NCBI GenBank assembly: GCA_963170055.1
Contig: CAUJGJ010000455.1
Location: forward strand, 1 to 64,000
Direction: 5' to 3'
DNA length: 64,000 nt
DNA from: Halisarca cf. caerulea
Taxonomy: Eukaryota > Porifera > Demospongiae > Chondrillida > Halisarcidae
Shown here: positions 44,501 to 64,000 of the stretch, piece after piece
How positions within the stretch are numbered: position 1 is the first letter of the stretch
Layout of the letters: each line of letters begins with the position of its first letter
Notes under the pieces: model-generated
Database searches by the model: none
The model's input: the letters and a program-made list of their open reading frames with translations, nothing else
What the model was told of the DNA's origin: nothing
Position numbers and translations under genes: made by a program

Positions 44501-46705
44501 TTTCGCAGAGCAAGTCGAATCTGATGAATGAGTTCTGTGATGTGAGCAGCGTATGGTCTCAGCTCCTCTGATTCCTCCTCTCTGTGGGCAATGTATGATC
44601 CAGCTGCAAGGCACTGTGAGAGACAAATCCCACTACATGTAAAGTACATGCATACTTCATTCGCAGTTTACCAAGATGACATTGCGCATGAAGCTCGTGT
44701 GCATTGCAACCACCACACACAGAACATACTGTACACCCTAGCTCTGTGTCTCATACACGGAGGTGTGGAGACTAGAGCAGATATGTACGTACGTATATAG
44801 AAAATATGTACACTGGTAAAAAGCATGTCCATAATACACTGGTAAGGCTTTCAATGCATCTACTGAAAACTTGTGCTCTCACTGACAAGTACGTATTTAC
44901 TACCTACATGATGGTCTGTGGGGCATACCATCCTCAACTATTTACATTGTACTGTATCTACAATAGAAGCCAAATACAGAGAAAGGATGTCAGAAGAGGC
45001 AGAAATGCCAGGAATGAGATAAGATGACAACATATCTGACTCCATTCCATCTTACATCACCTATCACCATTACAGCTGATGCAGGTAGAGGAAAAAAAGA
45101 AACCTTGATGCAAACCACAGCAATCACACACTAAGGACTAATTCCTTGCACTGCTGAACAACAAGATCAGTTACCACAAAGATCAAGAGATACAAATCTA
45201 GTTAGACAGCACAAGTGGGCTTTACCACAATCAGCACATTGAACACAATGGAGTGGACACCGCCTTCATTGTCTTTTGACAAGTTAGGGTAGGGTAGAGT
45301 GGGCAGAAGGTGGGTGATTACTTATCCATTTGGGGCCGTGGCAGACAAGAGTAACACTGTCCCAGACTGCCTACTGTACAGCCCCAGACACACATAGAGG
45401 AGGAGCCAAAGATCTGTTTACTAAATGAACATTTCCTATTCTTGAACCATGCACTTCAATTAGTTACAAGATCCCAGCTGAGAGTTAACATGGTGTTAGC
45501 TGTATATTAGACAAGATCAAAGGATGCACCTGAAAATACAGATAATCCTCCATCAATTGGGGTGAAAATACTTCTCTAATGACACTCACAGTTTTAAATT
45601 CCAACAAGCCGTAGTGAATTGTACAATTCTTATGTTTGCAATTCAAGAAGAAATACGCAGGAATACTTATATATATTCTGTACTCCTGAAAATGTGCACA
45701 TTACATGCATACTCGAAGCAAAAATAAAACAAATCAATTGTGTCATGCCACAGACTGAGTGTCACTACTGGACCATAATTTTGGACTTGGCATATTATTA
45801 CGATTTACACAGAAAATTGAACACACGCTATACCTACTATAAACACTCACCTCAGCTCCAAACCAGAGTGGACCTGCAAACAAACAACAACAAAAGTAAA
45901 CAGCTGACAGTCAATACAGTTGAGCAGCATGGAGTATATCACCTCACATATTGGTACAGAAATAAGTAACACAGTGTACAAGTGTGTACGTGTACAATGA
46001 GGTGTGTGCACACGGTACAATCCCTATAGGCTGAGGGAATACTTGTCATAGTTCTATTCTCAACTACATGCTAAGGTGGTTGCTATGGTCGAATCATAGT
46101 ACCTATGGTCAAATCATGCAGATAATGACGCCCATTTCCGCAAGCACTGCGACCATGCAGAGGGAGTTGCACACATGGTAATTTACTATACTATTCTATT
46201 GTGCAAGAAGCATCAGTGTGGAACCGGCATTCCATACACGTAAATAACCACGCTCACCAGATGCAAGCTTTCACCTACCATTTAGCTGATGTAGCAAAAC
46301 ATCATCTGGGTACTTCATTCTGAAATCCCTTCTTGCTCTAGAGTCGGGACAATTGTCTTTAGCGATCATCGCTATCACGTCCATGAGATTGTTCTGTGAT
46401 TCCTTGAGTCTTAACATGAGTTGGTTGCGTCTTCCGAGATCATCGGGATTCTGTAGGATTGTTTGATTCAAAAGATTCAGCTGCTTAGTAACTTCCTGGT
46501 CACAATGGTGGAATAAAACCAATGGGTGGTCATCTTTCACCTAAAGGGAAGACGCGGCAACGAGTGACTTGAACAGCGTCATAACAGCGCTCGATATAGA
46601 CCGGCGACGGAAAGTCGTCGTACGTACAATAATCAACACATACGAAGTACTAATACTTACTCTTGTCAACAGAGGGGGTCTTGTTGCTAGAAGGTTTCGC
46701 AGCAT
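38582..46705 (-). CDS. ZFYVE28: LST2/ZFYVE28-like FYVE-domain protein (complete)
   Basis: Twelve minus-strand exons: 46661-46705, 46279-46540, 45851-45873, 44464-44613, 44053-44105, 43697-43786, 42859-42948, 41580-41681, 40752-41272, 40592-40630, 40182-40285, 38582-38716. Phases all agree; 537 residues against about 887 in human ZFYVE28. The conserved N-terminal helical region includes RARRDFRMKYPDDV, LWFGAECLAAGS and ITEDMMEMMDPSLMFAIPRL. A shortened acidic middle (DDDDDET) follows, and the C-terminal FYVE finger (about 460-527) has WVHD, RKHHCRNCG, RVC and four CxxC pairs (472/475, 488/491, 496/499, 518/521). FYVE domains bind PI3P on endosomes; LST-2 is a negative regulator of EGFR signalling in worms and mammals. 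The first three exons lie outside the duplication, so only this copy is whole. Intron 6 holds the N gap. The gene shares a 191-bp upstream region with adducin-1. Confidence 0.93.
39410..39550. mobile_element. Penelope-like terminal inverted remnant, copy B
   Basis: Orthologue of 20912-21055 in LST2 intron 11. Confidence 0.5.
41767..41951. mobile_element. TA-flanked MITE, copy B
   Basis: Orthologue of 23256-23435, ends CAGTAGAACCTCGTTAGTAA and its inverse, TA on both sides. Confidence 0.7.
43001..43200. other. Assembly gap of exactly 200 N
   Basis: The flanks GAAAATGAAC and ACAAGTACACC are directly adjacent in copy A (about 24466-24483), so the gap probably hides no sequence. It lies in an LST2 intron and interrupts no exon. 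Confidence 0.97.
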
Positions 46706-46896
46706 CTTCACCTAGAGCTTGAAATATGAAACTCTGATCTGTATACATAGGCTACGATGTAGAAAGTTGGTACTGCCAACTGTAATGTTATTCACCGATT
46801 TTATGGACAATGAATTCTCTTCTGTTCCACAGGAAGTACAATCAAACCGCAAAATACATGACGACGTGTTATGCGCCCAGAGGCGTTTAAAGGAAA
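46706..46896. promoter_or_regulatory. Candidate bidirectional promoter LST2 / adducin-1
   Basis: A 191-bp interval between divergent ATG codons (LST2 at 46705 on minus, adducin-1 at 46897 on plus). No TATA box is obvious. Shared promoter use is inferred from spacing alone. Confidence 0.45.
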
Positions 46897-49800
46897 ATGG
46901 CGGACAAACCTGTTCTCAGGAAAACAGGGAAGAAGCCCTATAAATCGAAGTCCAAGGAAGTAAAATTCTACGGGGATCCAGCGAAGAAAAGTCCGAAAAA
47001 ACCCTATGTGGTGCTCAGAGATGTCCAAAACTTGCAGCAAAGGAAGCGTGTGAGTCAGCTGCTACAGACCGAGAGCTTCATTTCAGAACTTGAAGGAATT
47101 TTAAAGAATCAGGTCGAAAATAATGCAGTGCCAAAATTGAGGCGTCCCGAAAAGAATACCAGTGCAGTCCCTGTTCCTCCACCCCCTCCGCCTATGGCCC
47201 ACGGTTCGTATTCCGCCCTGTCAGGTCGCCCATTGACCCACCCCCTTGGGATCACACCCATCAACGATCTTCGAGGATCACTGTCTTCCAAGTATTCAGT
47301 TGCCGAGAGACAGGAGAGATGTAAACTGGCTGCTTTGTACCGTTTGGTGGACCTGTTTGGTTGGAGTGATGGAATATACGGACATATTTCTGTGAGTATG
47401 TTAAATTATAGAAAGTACTGGTTCCCGGCTTTTGGATACTTTTGGCATGGTTGTTTTGCCGGCTACATGTATTAACAATTATGTACATACCAAGGTACGT
47501 ACATAATTGTTCGAATACTTTTGGATCGTGTATTATTTTCAGACCAATACATTGTATAGCGTAGTCCAAATCATTGTGATTTCGGTATAGATGTCTGTCC
47601 GACAGACATTAAATTCTAACCTCATACTATCTAAGAGAGCTAGGGGCTTATCAATGACTCCCGAGATATATCTGTTGCCTATATATGTACTTGGATTTGT
47701 AAGAGATGTTCTTTTGTTGTGGATACTTGTCAGGAAATTACTTTGTGTTGGCAAAGGTTTTTAGTTGTAACATAATCAAGGTAAACTCAGTTTGACCATG
47801 CTATAAAATGCACGATCACGGCTAAATACAGTAAGAAGAGAGGATTGCTTGGTGATGTTTCGTCTCAGATTATCATGGTTAGTACATTCTACCTACAATT
47901 ACTTTGCACTTTGGACCAAGTCCCAATATTTATCAGTGATCATAAGGTTTATGATGTTCTGTCATTCTGAGCTTCTTAAGGACAACTAAAATCCAGATTA
48001 GAGCACATTATTCCAACTGTGCTATAGAATGTACGTATTGGTCTGGTCTGATAGACCCCACCAGCATACCATATTATATGTTTTAATTTTCATGGGTTGA
48101 AACTTTCACAGATCTTGGCTTTTGGCATTTTTTTGCACTGTCATGTTTGCAGACAGCCATATTTTACCATTGCACAAGAGCCCAATTAAAACTATTGCAG
48201 TGGGTTTCCAATCCACAAATATAAAACCATGTGAAAATTGAAGTGTATATGTCATTCTGTGTACTTGTGACTATTTTACTTACATATGTACTTTGCAACT
48301 ATTGCTAAATTTGATGCCAACTTTTCTGTTTAGTGCCGTGTTCCTGGTCATCCTGACCAAATGCTGTTGAACCCATTTGGACTGCTGCCATCGGAAATAA
48401 CTGCTTCCAATTTAGTCAAAGTAGATCTGGATGGTAACATTATTGATCCTGGAACAACTCAGTATGGTATAAATTCCGCTGGTCTGGCTATTCACTCGGC
48501 CATTCTTGGAGCACGACCCGACATCAACTGTGTTTGTCATGTTCATGGGAAGTCAGTAGTAGCTGTGAGTTGTACACATGCACCCCATGTATTGTATCCT
48601 GCATGCGATGGACCAGGTCCATGATGTGATGTCAATGTGAATACTGATGTAATTGTCATGTCAAAGACAATGCACTGCTCTGGTTTGTTCATTCTAAGAG
48701 TTTCTTACATCTCACAACTTTCACTCAACCAGACAACTAAGGTCTGCTGTAATATGGTTGGGTCCATGAAAGCTGTGTTAACCACAATTAGCAATGCATA
48801 GTTTCAAAGGCAACCGCCTCATGCTGTCAATGATAATCTTGTTATCAATTATTCTTCACTCATTGTACTAGGTTTCTGCAATGGGATGTGGTCTTCTACC
48901 AATCTCACAAGAGTCCACTCGGGTGAGTTCTGCTTGTTTGTTTAGGCTGTTTAGTTGCTATAGTAGCCCTTGGGATTACAACTGAACATCTTCCTGTGTT
49001 CATAACTGTGGCAACTTTCAACCTCAAACCTAAATGAATCCAATTATTATGTAATTGTGTAAACACTGCATTTTTGTGATGTAGAGTACAAGGGTTATAT
49101 ATTGCTGCTTGTGTCATACATATGTAGGGACATTGATGTGGTAACATTGCATTCTTTTGTGATATAATGTTACATTATTATATTTATTGTCCTATCAAAC
49201 ATCCAATTATACATTTTTATGAATGGTGTGTGTGTGCAGGTTGGTGGTATCTCATATCACAACTACCATGGCATTGCTGCTCAAGATGAAATGGAAATGA
49301 TCGTCCGAGATTTTGGGGACACAAACAACGTATGTCCTATGTGTACATGAGCTTTGCACTGATCCCCATCTATGCAATATTCCTTATGCATCCTCCTTGT
49401 AGATTCATGGTTTTCGATATTCATAAATTTTGTGTTTATATTACAAGTACACATGTCAGTCACCTTCATTTAGAGGGGCCCTGGGATAGAATCTGCCTCC
49501 ACTCCCTCTCCTCTCCCCCTCCTCCTCTGAAATTGTGAGACAATATTGTGCTTATGTCATGGATAATACGGCTTCACACCAGCTGAGATTTGTTCATGCA
49601 AACCCTTTCCTTTGGGGCAATTTCTAAGTGAAGGCCTGTTGATGAAGCAATGTCCACTGCTGTGATCTGTTGTATGGTTATTAGCTACATTTCAGTTTAT
49701 CGTATAGCGCTAATTTTTCAAGGAGCTAAATTTTTGTGGTTGGTCAGTTTTGAAATATTCGAGGAAATATATTTCACGGGTCTGTCCTTCAGTTCCTACC

Positions 49801-50568
49801 TATCAAACAGTGCACCAAATTTTTTGTGGTGTGCAAATTTCATGCTCCAGCGCATCCTCGAAAGCCAGGAAAATTTAGCGCTATATGGTATGTTGCTTGT
49901 ATATCCCTTTAGAAACGCCATGTATCTTTACCCTAATTATGATGTTGACTGATTATAAAATGGCTACCAAAATGTAGGGTTTGATTTTACTTGTTTCCCT
50001 CTCCCCAGGGTAGTTTAGCCTGCACTGTTTTGATCACTGTATGGACATTGTACTGGTTTGTATTGTATGCATACTATCTGTGTAATTTTGAGCATGGTAT
50101 TTCATCATGTGTTAGAAGGAACCAATCTGTATTGTCTTTTGTGCAGGTTCTTATGCTTAGAAATCATGGTCTCGTAGCAACAGGTGCAACCATAGAGGAA
50201 ACATTGGCATTTCTTGGTCCCACTGTTCAAGCTTGTGACATCCAGGTAAGAGAACAATACTGTATAGAATTGCATGGTTTTGGTATATTTCATTGTCCCG
50301 TTTTGCTTCTAAAGCCAGTGATTGGTTTTGTAGTCTATCCATCACCCATTCCAGGTGTGTTTATATACCACTACTTTGTACTACCAATGTATACTTCAGG
50401 TGGCAGCAATGAGTGCTGGATTGTCTGGGCTTATCCAGTTGCCTCAAGAGCTCACTGAGCAGAACACTAAAGTCGTCCAGAAAGGAGGTGGTGGAGTCTC
50501 CAAGCATGGCCACTTATTCGGCGTTGGGGAACTGGAATTTGAAGCTTACATGAGACAACTTGATAGTA

Positions 50569-50627
<59 letters not shown>

Positions 50628-52448
50628 TGTGTGTAGCAGTGACTATAAAGTGGTCTTATCTGCGGTATGGTGCTTGTTCTTTTGTATTAAGTTGTACAGT
50701 ACATACATACATATAATCTCTGACAGGATGCAGATCTAGCTACTACATAATGATAGTATTGTGTGATACCCACAGGTGATCTATTCCATACATTACTACC
50801 CGCTAATGTATTTGTTGTGTTCCTAGCATGTACAATGTTTAACCATGGTAGACCTGTGTGCGTGGTGCTGAGTAATTGTGTAATTGGGCAGTACCCTTTG
50901 ATCCATATTTGGTTGGGGTGGTCTTGCCTTGCCAACTTCCGTTCTTTATGTGATTTTGGCATCCATGAAGCGAGACTCTTAACAGAGTCACACAGATTGG
51001 AACTGATGTGTGTACCTGTATTTTCGTACCCCTTGCATGTGTTTTGTGCTGCCTATCCAGGGATACAACACAGGTTACAAGTACAAAGGCAAACATCTCA
51101 TGCAGCAAAAGAGCAATGTTACTGTACACAGAACACCCGAAGAGCAGAAGGAGTGGGAGCAGTTCATGAAGGAAAGGAAGGCAAGAGCTGAAGAGAGGAG
51201 AGCAAAGAGACTGGCAGAATCAGCAACATGTCATAAGGCAGAGGAGAAAGCCCAAGAAGAGGAGGATGTATGTTGTTGCGTGTGCACTTCTATATTTTTC
51301 TGTTCTGTATACGTACGTACTGTATATGCCACACACGTAAGTATGTACTGCACATACGTATGAGAGTATTGTTATTGAAAACTACATATGCATATATATG
51401 TCAATGAGTATGTGTTTGAAGGATGCATACAGCCACTTGATTTTAGTCAAAGTTTTCTGGATGTATAACCCACATTTCCTATCTGGTCATTTCGTTGTCC
51501 TTACTAGTTCCTACCTGAAGCACTGGTGTCTATAGCCGTACCTTAGTAGGAATCACCTACAACCTACCACATTTCTTCAGGTTCCAGAACTGTGCATGCT
51601 TGTGGGTACATTTTCTTGACTATGCTAGTGACTGGCACGAAGTAACAGTAAATTCACAATACGTACAGTAGTACATACATGGTTGTAGATATCAGGTCAT
51701 GCATGCAATATACTACCCAGGAACATAGCTGTGAAGTGTAGCCCACGATATTTCCCTTAGTTACAGGACATTGTTTCTGAACTCCATGTTTTAGGATGAC
51801 TGGGCTTTTGTGGACAGCAGTAAAACTCACAAGCCTTCAGTTCAAAAGGATGGTGCAAGGATGCAGCATGTACATGTCCAAAGACCTGTAGGTTCAAGGA
51901 GGAGGCTCCATGTAGATGGTAAAGCTGGTGAAAGTGCGTTTGATCGTGCCAAAAGGACAGCAGAAAAGGTGGCCAAGTCCACTGGCCAGGCTGTAGTGGC
52001 ACAGAATGTGCGCGCACCGGAAGATACAACAAATGATGTAGTCCCAACCAGTGAACAGAATTCACCCGAAATGACATCTTTTCAGCGTACAAAACAGACA
52101 GCACAAAGTGTGGCCTTATCTACAACGCAGGCTGTGGGTAAACTAACAATTGACACCTCTTCTCCCCCACCAGTTAAAGGTGACTGCAATAAGGAGAACC
52201 ACCCTGCTAACCATGTTACACCGGAAGATGATTTGCTGTCAAGTAATGTACGTGTTGAGAGTAAAGCAAGTCTGGGTACCAAAGTAAGGACTTGGCTTGA
52301 TGATGCTGACCAGAATGCAGTTGAGGAGATAACAGCTGTGGGCAGAATGAAGGCAACAGCTGAACAAGTTGCACAGTCGACAACTTCTGCTGTAGAGAAA
52401 CTGTCAGAATCACTCCAACAAGAGTTTCGTGTGCACACGAATGAGTAA
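46897..52448 (+). CDS. Adducin-like protein 1
   Basis: Eight exons, all phase 0: 46897-47391, 48334-48564, 48872-48922, 49240-49329, 50147-50245, 50400-50570, 51061-51267, 51795-52448; 665 residues. The N-terminus is basic (MADKPVLRKTGKKPYKSKSK) with a proline run before residue 115. The adducin head, a class II aldolase-fold domain, spans about 115-325: [98 protein letters not shown] matches the adducin neck. Animal adducins cap actin filaments and link them to spectrin. The tail differs from vertebrates: three 19-residue repeats (497-515, 544-562, 630-648), a KENHPAN motif (581-587) and no lysine-rich MARCKS-like end. ATG 46897 follows AGGAAA and precedes a GC-rich coding stretch. Introns hold (GT)n at 50571. 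Confidence 0.93.
50571..50634. repeat. (GT)n tract forming the donor site of adducin-1 intron 6
   Basis: The GT array starts at the first intron base after GATAGTAAG, so the 5' splice site is the first repeat unit. The paralogue has the same arrangement at 60141. Confidence 0.9.
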
Positions 52449-52807
52449 ATACCTGTATGTTTCCCATACCAATACATTCAGCTCATGCTTGTACTTTTCA
52501 GGAGTTTGTCAGGTTAATAACAACTGCATGCATTTTCAAGACACTGACCTGATCGTTTATCATGTTGTTTGATGTTTAAAGTAGCGTCATTTGTGGTCAA
52601 TTTTTGATTTGTCCATGTGAAAGAGAGTGTACGTGCATGCTTTCAATCAGTTTGTACTTGGAAATAATACAGCTAGTCTACAGGGGAATGCCACCCTACT
52701 CATCCACATACAAAATTTTTGTTTCACTGTAAAATTAAGAATATTGTTCTAGTGCAGTATGCTGAGATTTGCTGGATCAAATGCATGTATACATGCATGT
52801 ACATATG

Positions 52808-52881
52808 TGTGTATGCGTGTGTGTGTGTGCCGTGTGTGTGCGTGTGTGTGTGTGTGTGTGCGTGTGTGTGTGTGTGTGTGC
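52808..52881. repeat. (GT)n microsatellite
   Basis: GT dinucleotides with CG interruptions, downstream of adducin-1. Confidence 0.9.
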
Positions 52882-53479
52882 ACATATGCATATGTGTGTG
52901 GAGTGTAGTTGCAAGCAACAAATCTCAGAGATCGAATTTATGGGACCTTCACTTCAATCATGTTTAGTATTTCCGGTGGTATGGGGAGGCCTATACATGT
53001 AGACAGGCCTCTTTCCTGATAGTGCAAACGACAAAAGTCTACACACAGGTGTGTCACAACAATATGAGCTTGATTATTGTATTCAAACAGACCCTAGGCT
53101 AGTAGCTAACCTGTTTCGATCCCATACACTCTACAAATGAGGAGCTTGCATGTTTGTTTGTAGAATAGGAGCAGAAGCATAATGTAATCATGATCTGGTT
53201 TTGAGACTAGGAATATCGCTCAGATTTCATGGGCAGGTCTCGATTGCACCATTGGCAATGTCAGCTATAGTAGGAGGAATGACTCCAATTGGCACATGGG
53301 AGGAAATGTGTCATTATTGAATAGAACAATACCAACAAGAAAAATATCTAGTTATGCAGACAGTTATTAACACATGTTAGCTCAGACACAGGATTTCAAT
53401 TGACAATATTCTACAGCTGGTCAACCTCTATGGAATTCCTCATACCATCAGACCATAGGATGACAAACTCAGCTTGCAC

Positions 53480-53890
53480 TTTTAAGAATTAATGTCCATC
53501 TTGCCTGTGTATGTATGGCTCAAGGAGTACTTGTAGGAAGAAACCATGGGGATTGTATCGCCATTCACCTCATACGTCACGTCACACCTTTCCACCTTCC
53601 TATTTCGATATGCATGATTCCGGACTTGGCAACGTTGATTGTCACTCCCCACTCCCTGCACCATTCCACCAACACATCCAACCTCCTCATCAGACCTGAT
53701 GCATCTGAAGCAACTAGGCATGTGTCATCATCATGCAAACAGCAGCCCAGGAATGATCTCCTCACCACACTCAATGCCACGATTTTCATCTTTCAGCTTC
53801 TTTACGTACAACACCGTTGATGTTTAAAGAGATCAGTAAGGGTGATAAAACACATCCTTGTCATAGCCCAATGTTGACTTTAAAGTATAT
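53480..53890 (-). mobile_element. Non-LTR-type reverse transcriptase relic
   Basis: Minus-strand fragments read SPLLISLNINGVV, then GLLFA followed after a frame break by DDTCLVASDASGLMRRLD, then EWCREWGVTINVAKSGIMHI. This is the order around the F/YADD catalytic motif of a retrotransposon RT, with the thumb-side WGVTIN...KS motif. At least one frameshift lies inside the ADD motif, and the protein is heavily truncated, so the element is dead. The exact clade cannot be set by eye. Confidence 0.7.
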
Positions 53891-53942
53891 AAATAGAGCG
53901 AAGAACAACTGGATCCACAAGACTAGCGTCCTGTCTCTCTCT

Positions 53943-54120
<178 letters not shown>

Positions 54121-54252
54121 CGCAAGGCGACTACTGTACGAACTAGCGCTATCGAGCCCTAATCAGCGAGGTCATCCACCGTGACAGCACAAGGACACGA
54201 GCTTGAGTGTTGCAATTGTGGATGTTCGCGCGATTCTCGTGGTTCTCTGATA

Positions 54253-63972
<9,720 letters not shown>

Positions 63973-64000
63973 ACAAGTTGTACACTACCAGTCACCATCC

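Larger units (their letters stand above)
26669..45436. repeat. Tandem segmental duplication, copy B (18.8 kb including a 200-N gap)
   Basis: Direct repeat of 9347-26668. It begins exactly at the AAAGCTGTG of fucokinase exon 21 and ends at ACATTTCC in LST2 intron 3, after which unique sequence resumes. It is longer than copy A because of an extra segment at 27477-28535, MITEs at 30780-31101 and 31170-31381, a foldback at 36872-36925 and the N gap. Confidence 0.96.

Overview
The window looks like metazoan nuclear DNA. It holds multi-exon genes with GT/AG introns, long (GT)n/(CA)n tracts, many small transposon relics, and homologues of animal genes: fucokinase, a C19orf12-like protein, endonuclease G, LST2/ZFYVE28 and adducin. 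Gene style and divergence suggest an early-branching invertebrate. A sponge is my best guess, but the sequence alone does not prove it.

Layout. (1) Positions 1-9953, + strand: the 3' three quarters of an L-fucose kinase gene (23 exons visible). (2) Positions 9347-26668 and 26669-45436 are two direct copies (A and B) of one segment of about 17.3 kb, joined without a gap. One breakpoint lies in fucokinase exon 21 and the other in LST2 intron 3. Each copy carries a C19orf12-like gene (-), a gene fusing an F-box to a Ras-like GTPase (+), and endonuclease G (-). Copy A has the real fucokinase 3' end but an LST2 without its first three exons. Copy B has only a fucokinase stub but the complete LST2 gene, which runs to 46705. 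(3) Positions 46897-63972, + strand: two tandem adducin paralogues with the same eight-exon, all-phase-0 layout.

The two copies have decayed in complementary ways. Endonuclease G has a nonsense codon in copy A and is open in copy B. The F-box/GTPase gene is open in copy A and frameshifted inside the F-box in copy B. Transposons have inserted in copy B since the duplication, and part of C19orf12 has changed sharply between copies.

Two gene pairs are head-to-head with short shared upstream regions: C19orf12/F-box-GTPase (310 bp between start codons) and LST2/adducin-1 (191 bp).

The mobile DNA includes a family of very short foldback elements. They have TAGTCTCG...CGAGACTA ends, and five copies are flanked by perfect 9-bp target duplications. 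There are also pogo/Tigger-like and other MITEs, a Penelope-like retroelement fragment with a GIY-YIG domain, and a reverse-transcriptase relic. I found no rRNA, convincing tRNA or CRISPR.
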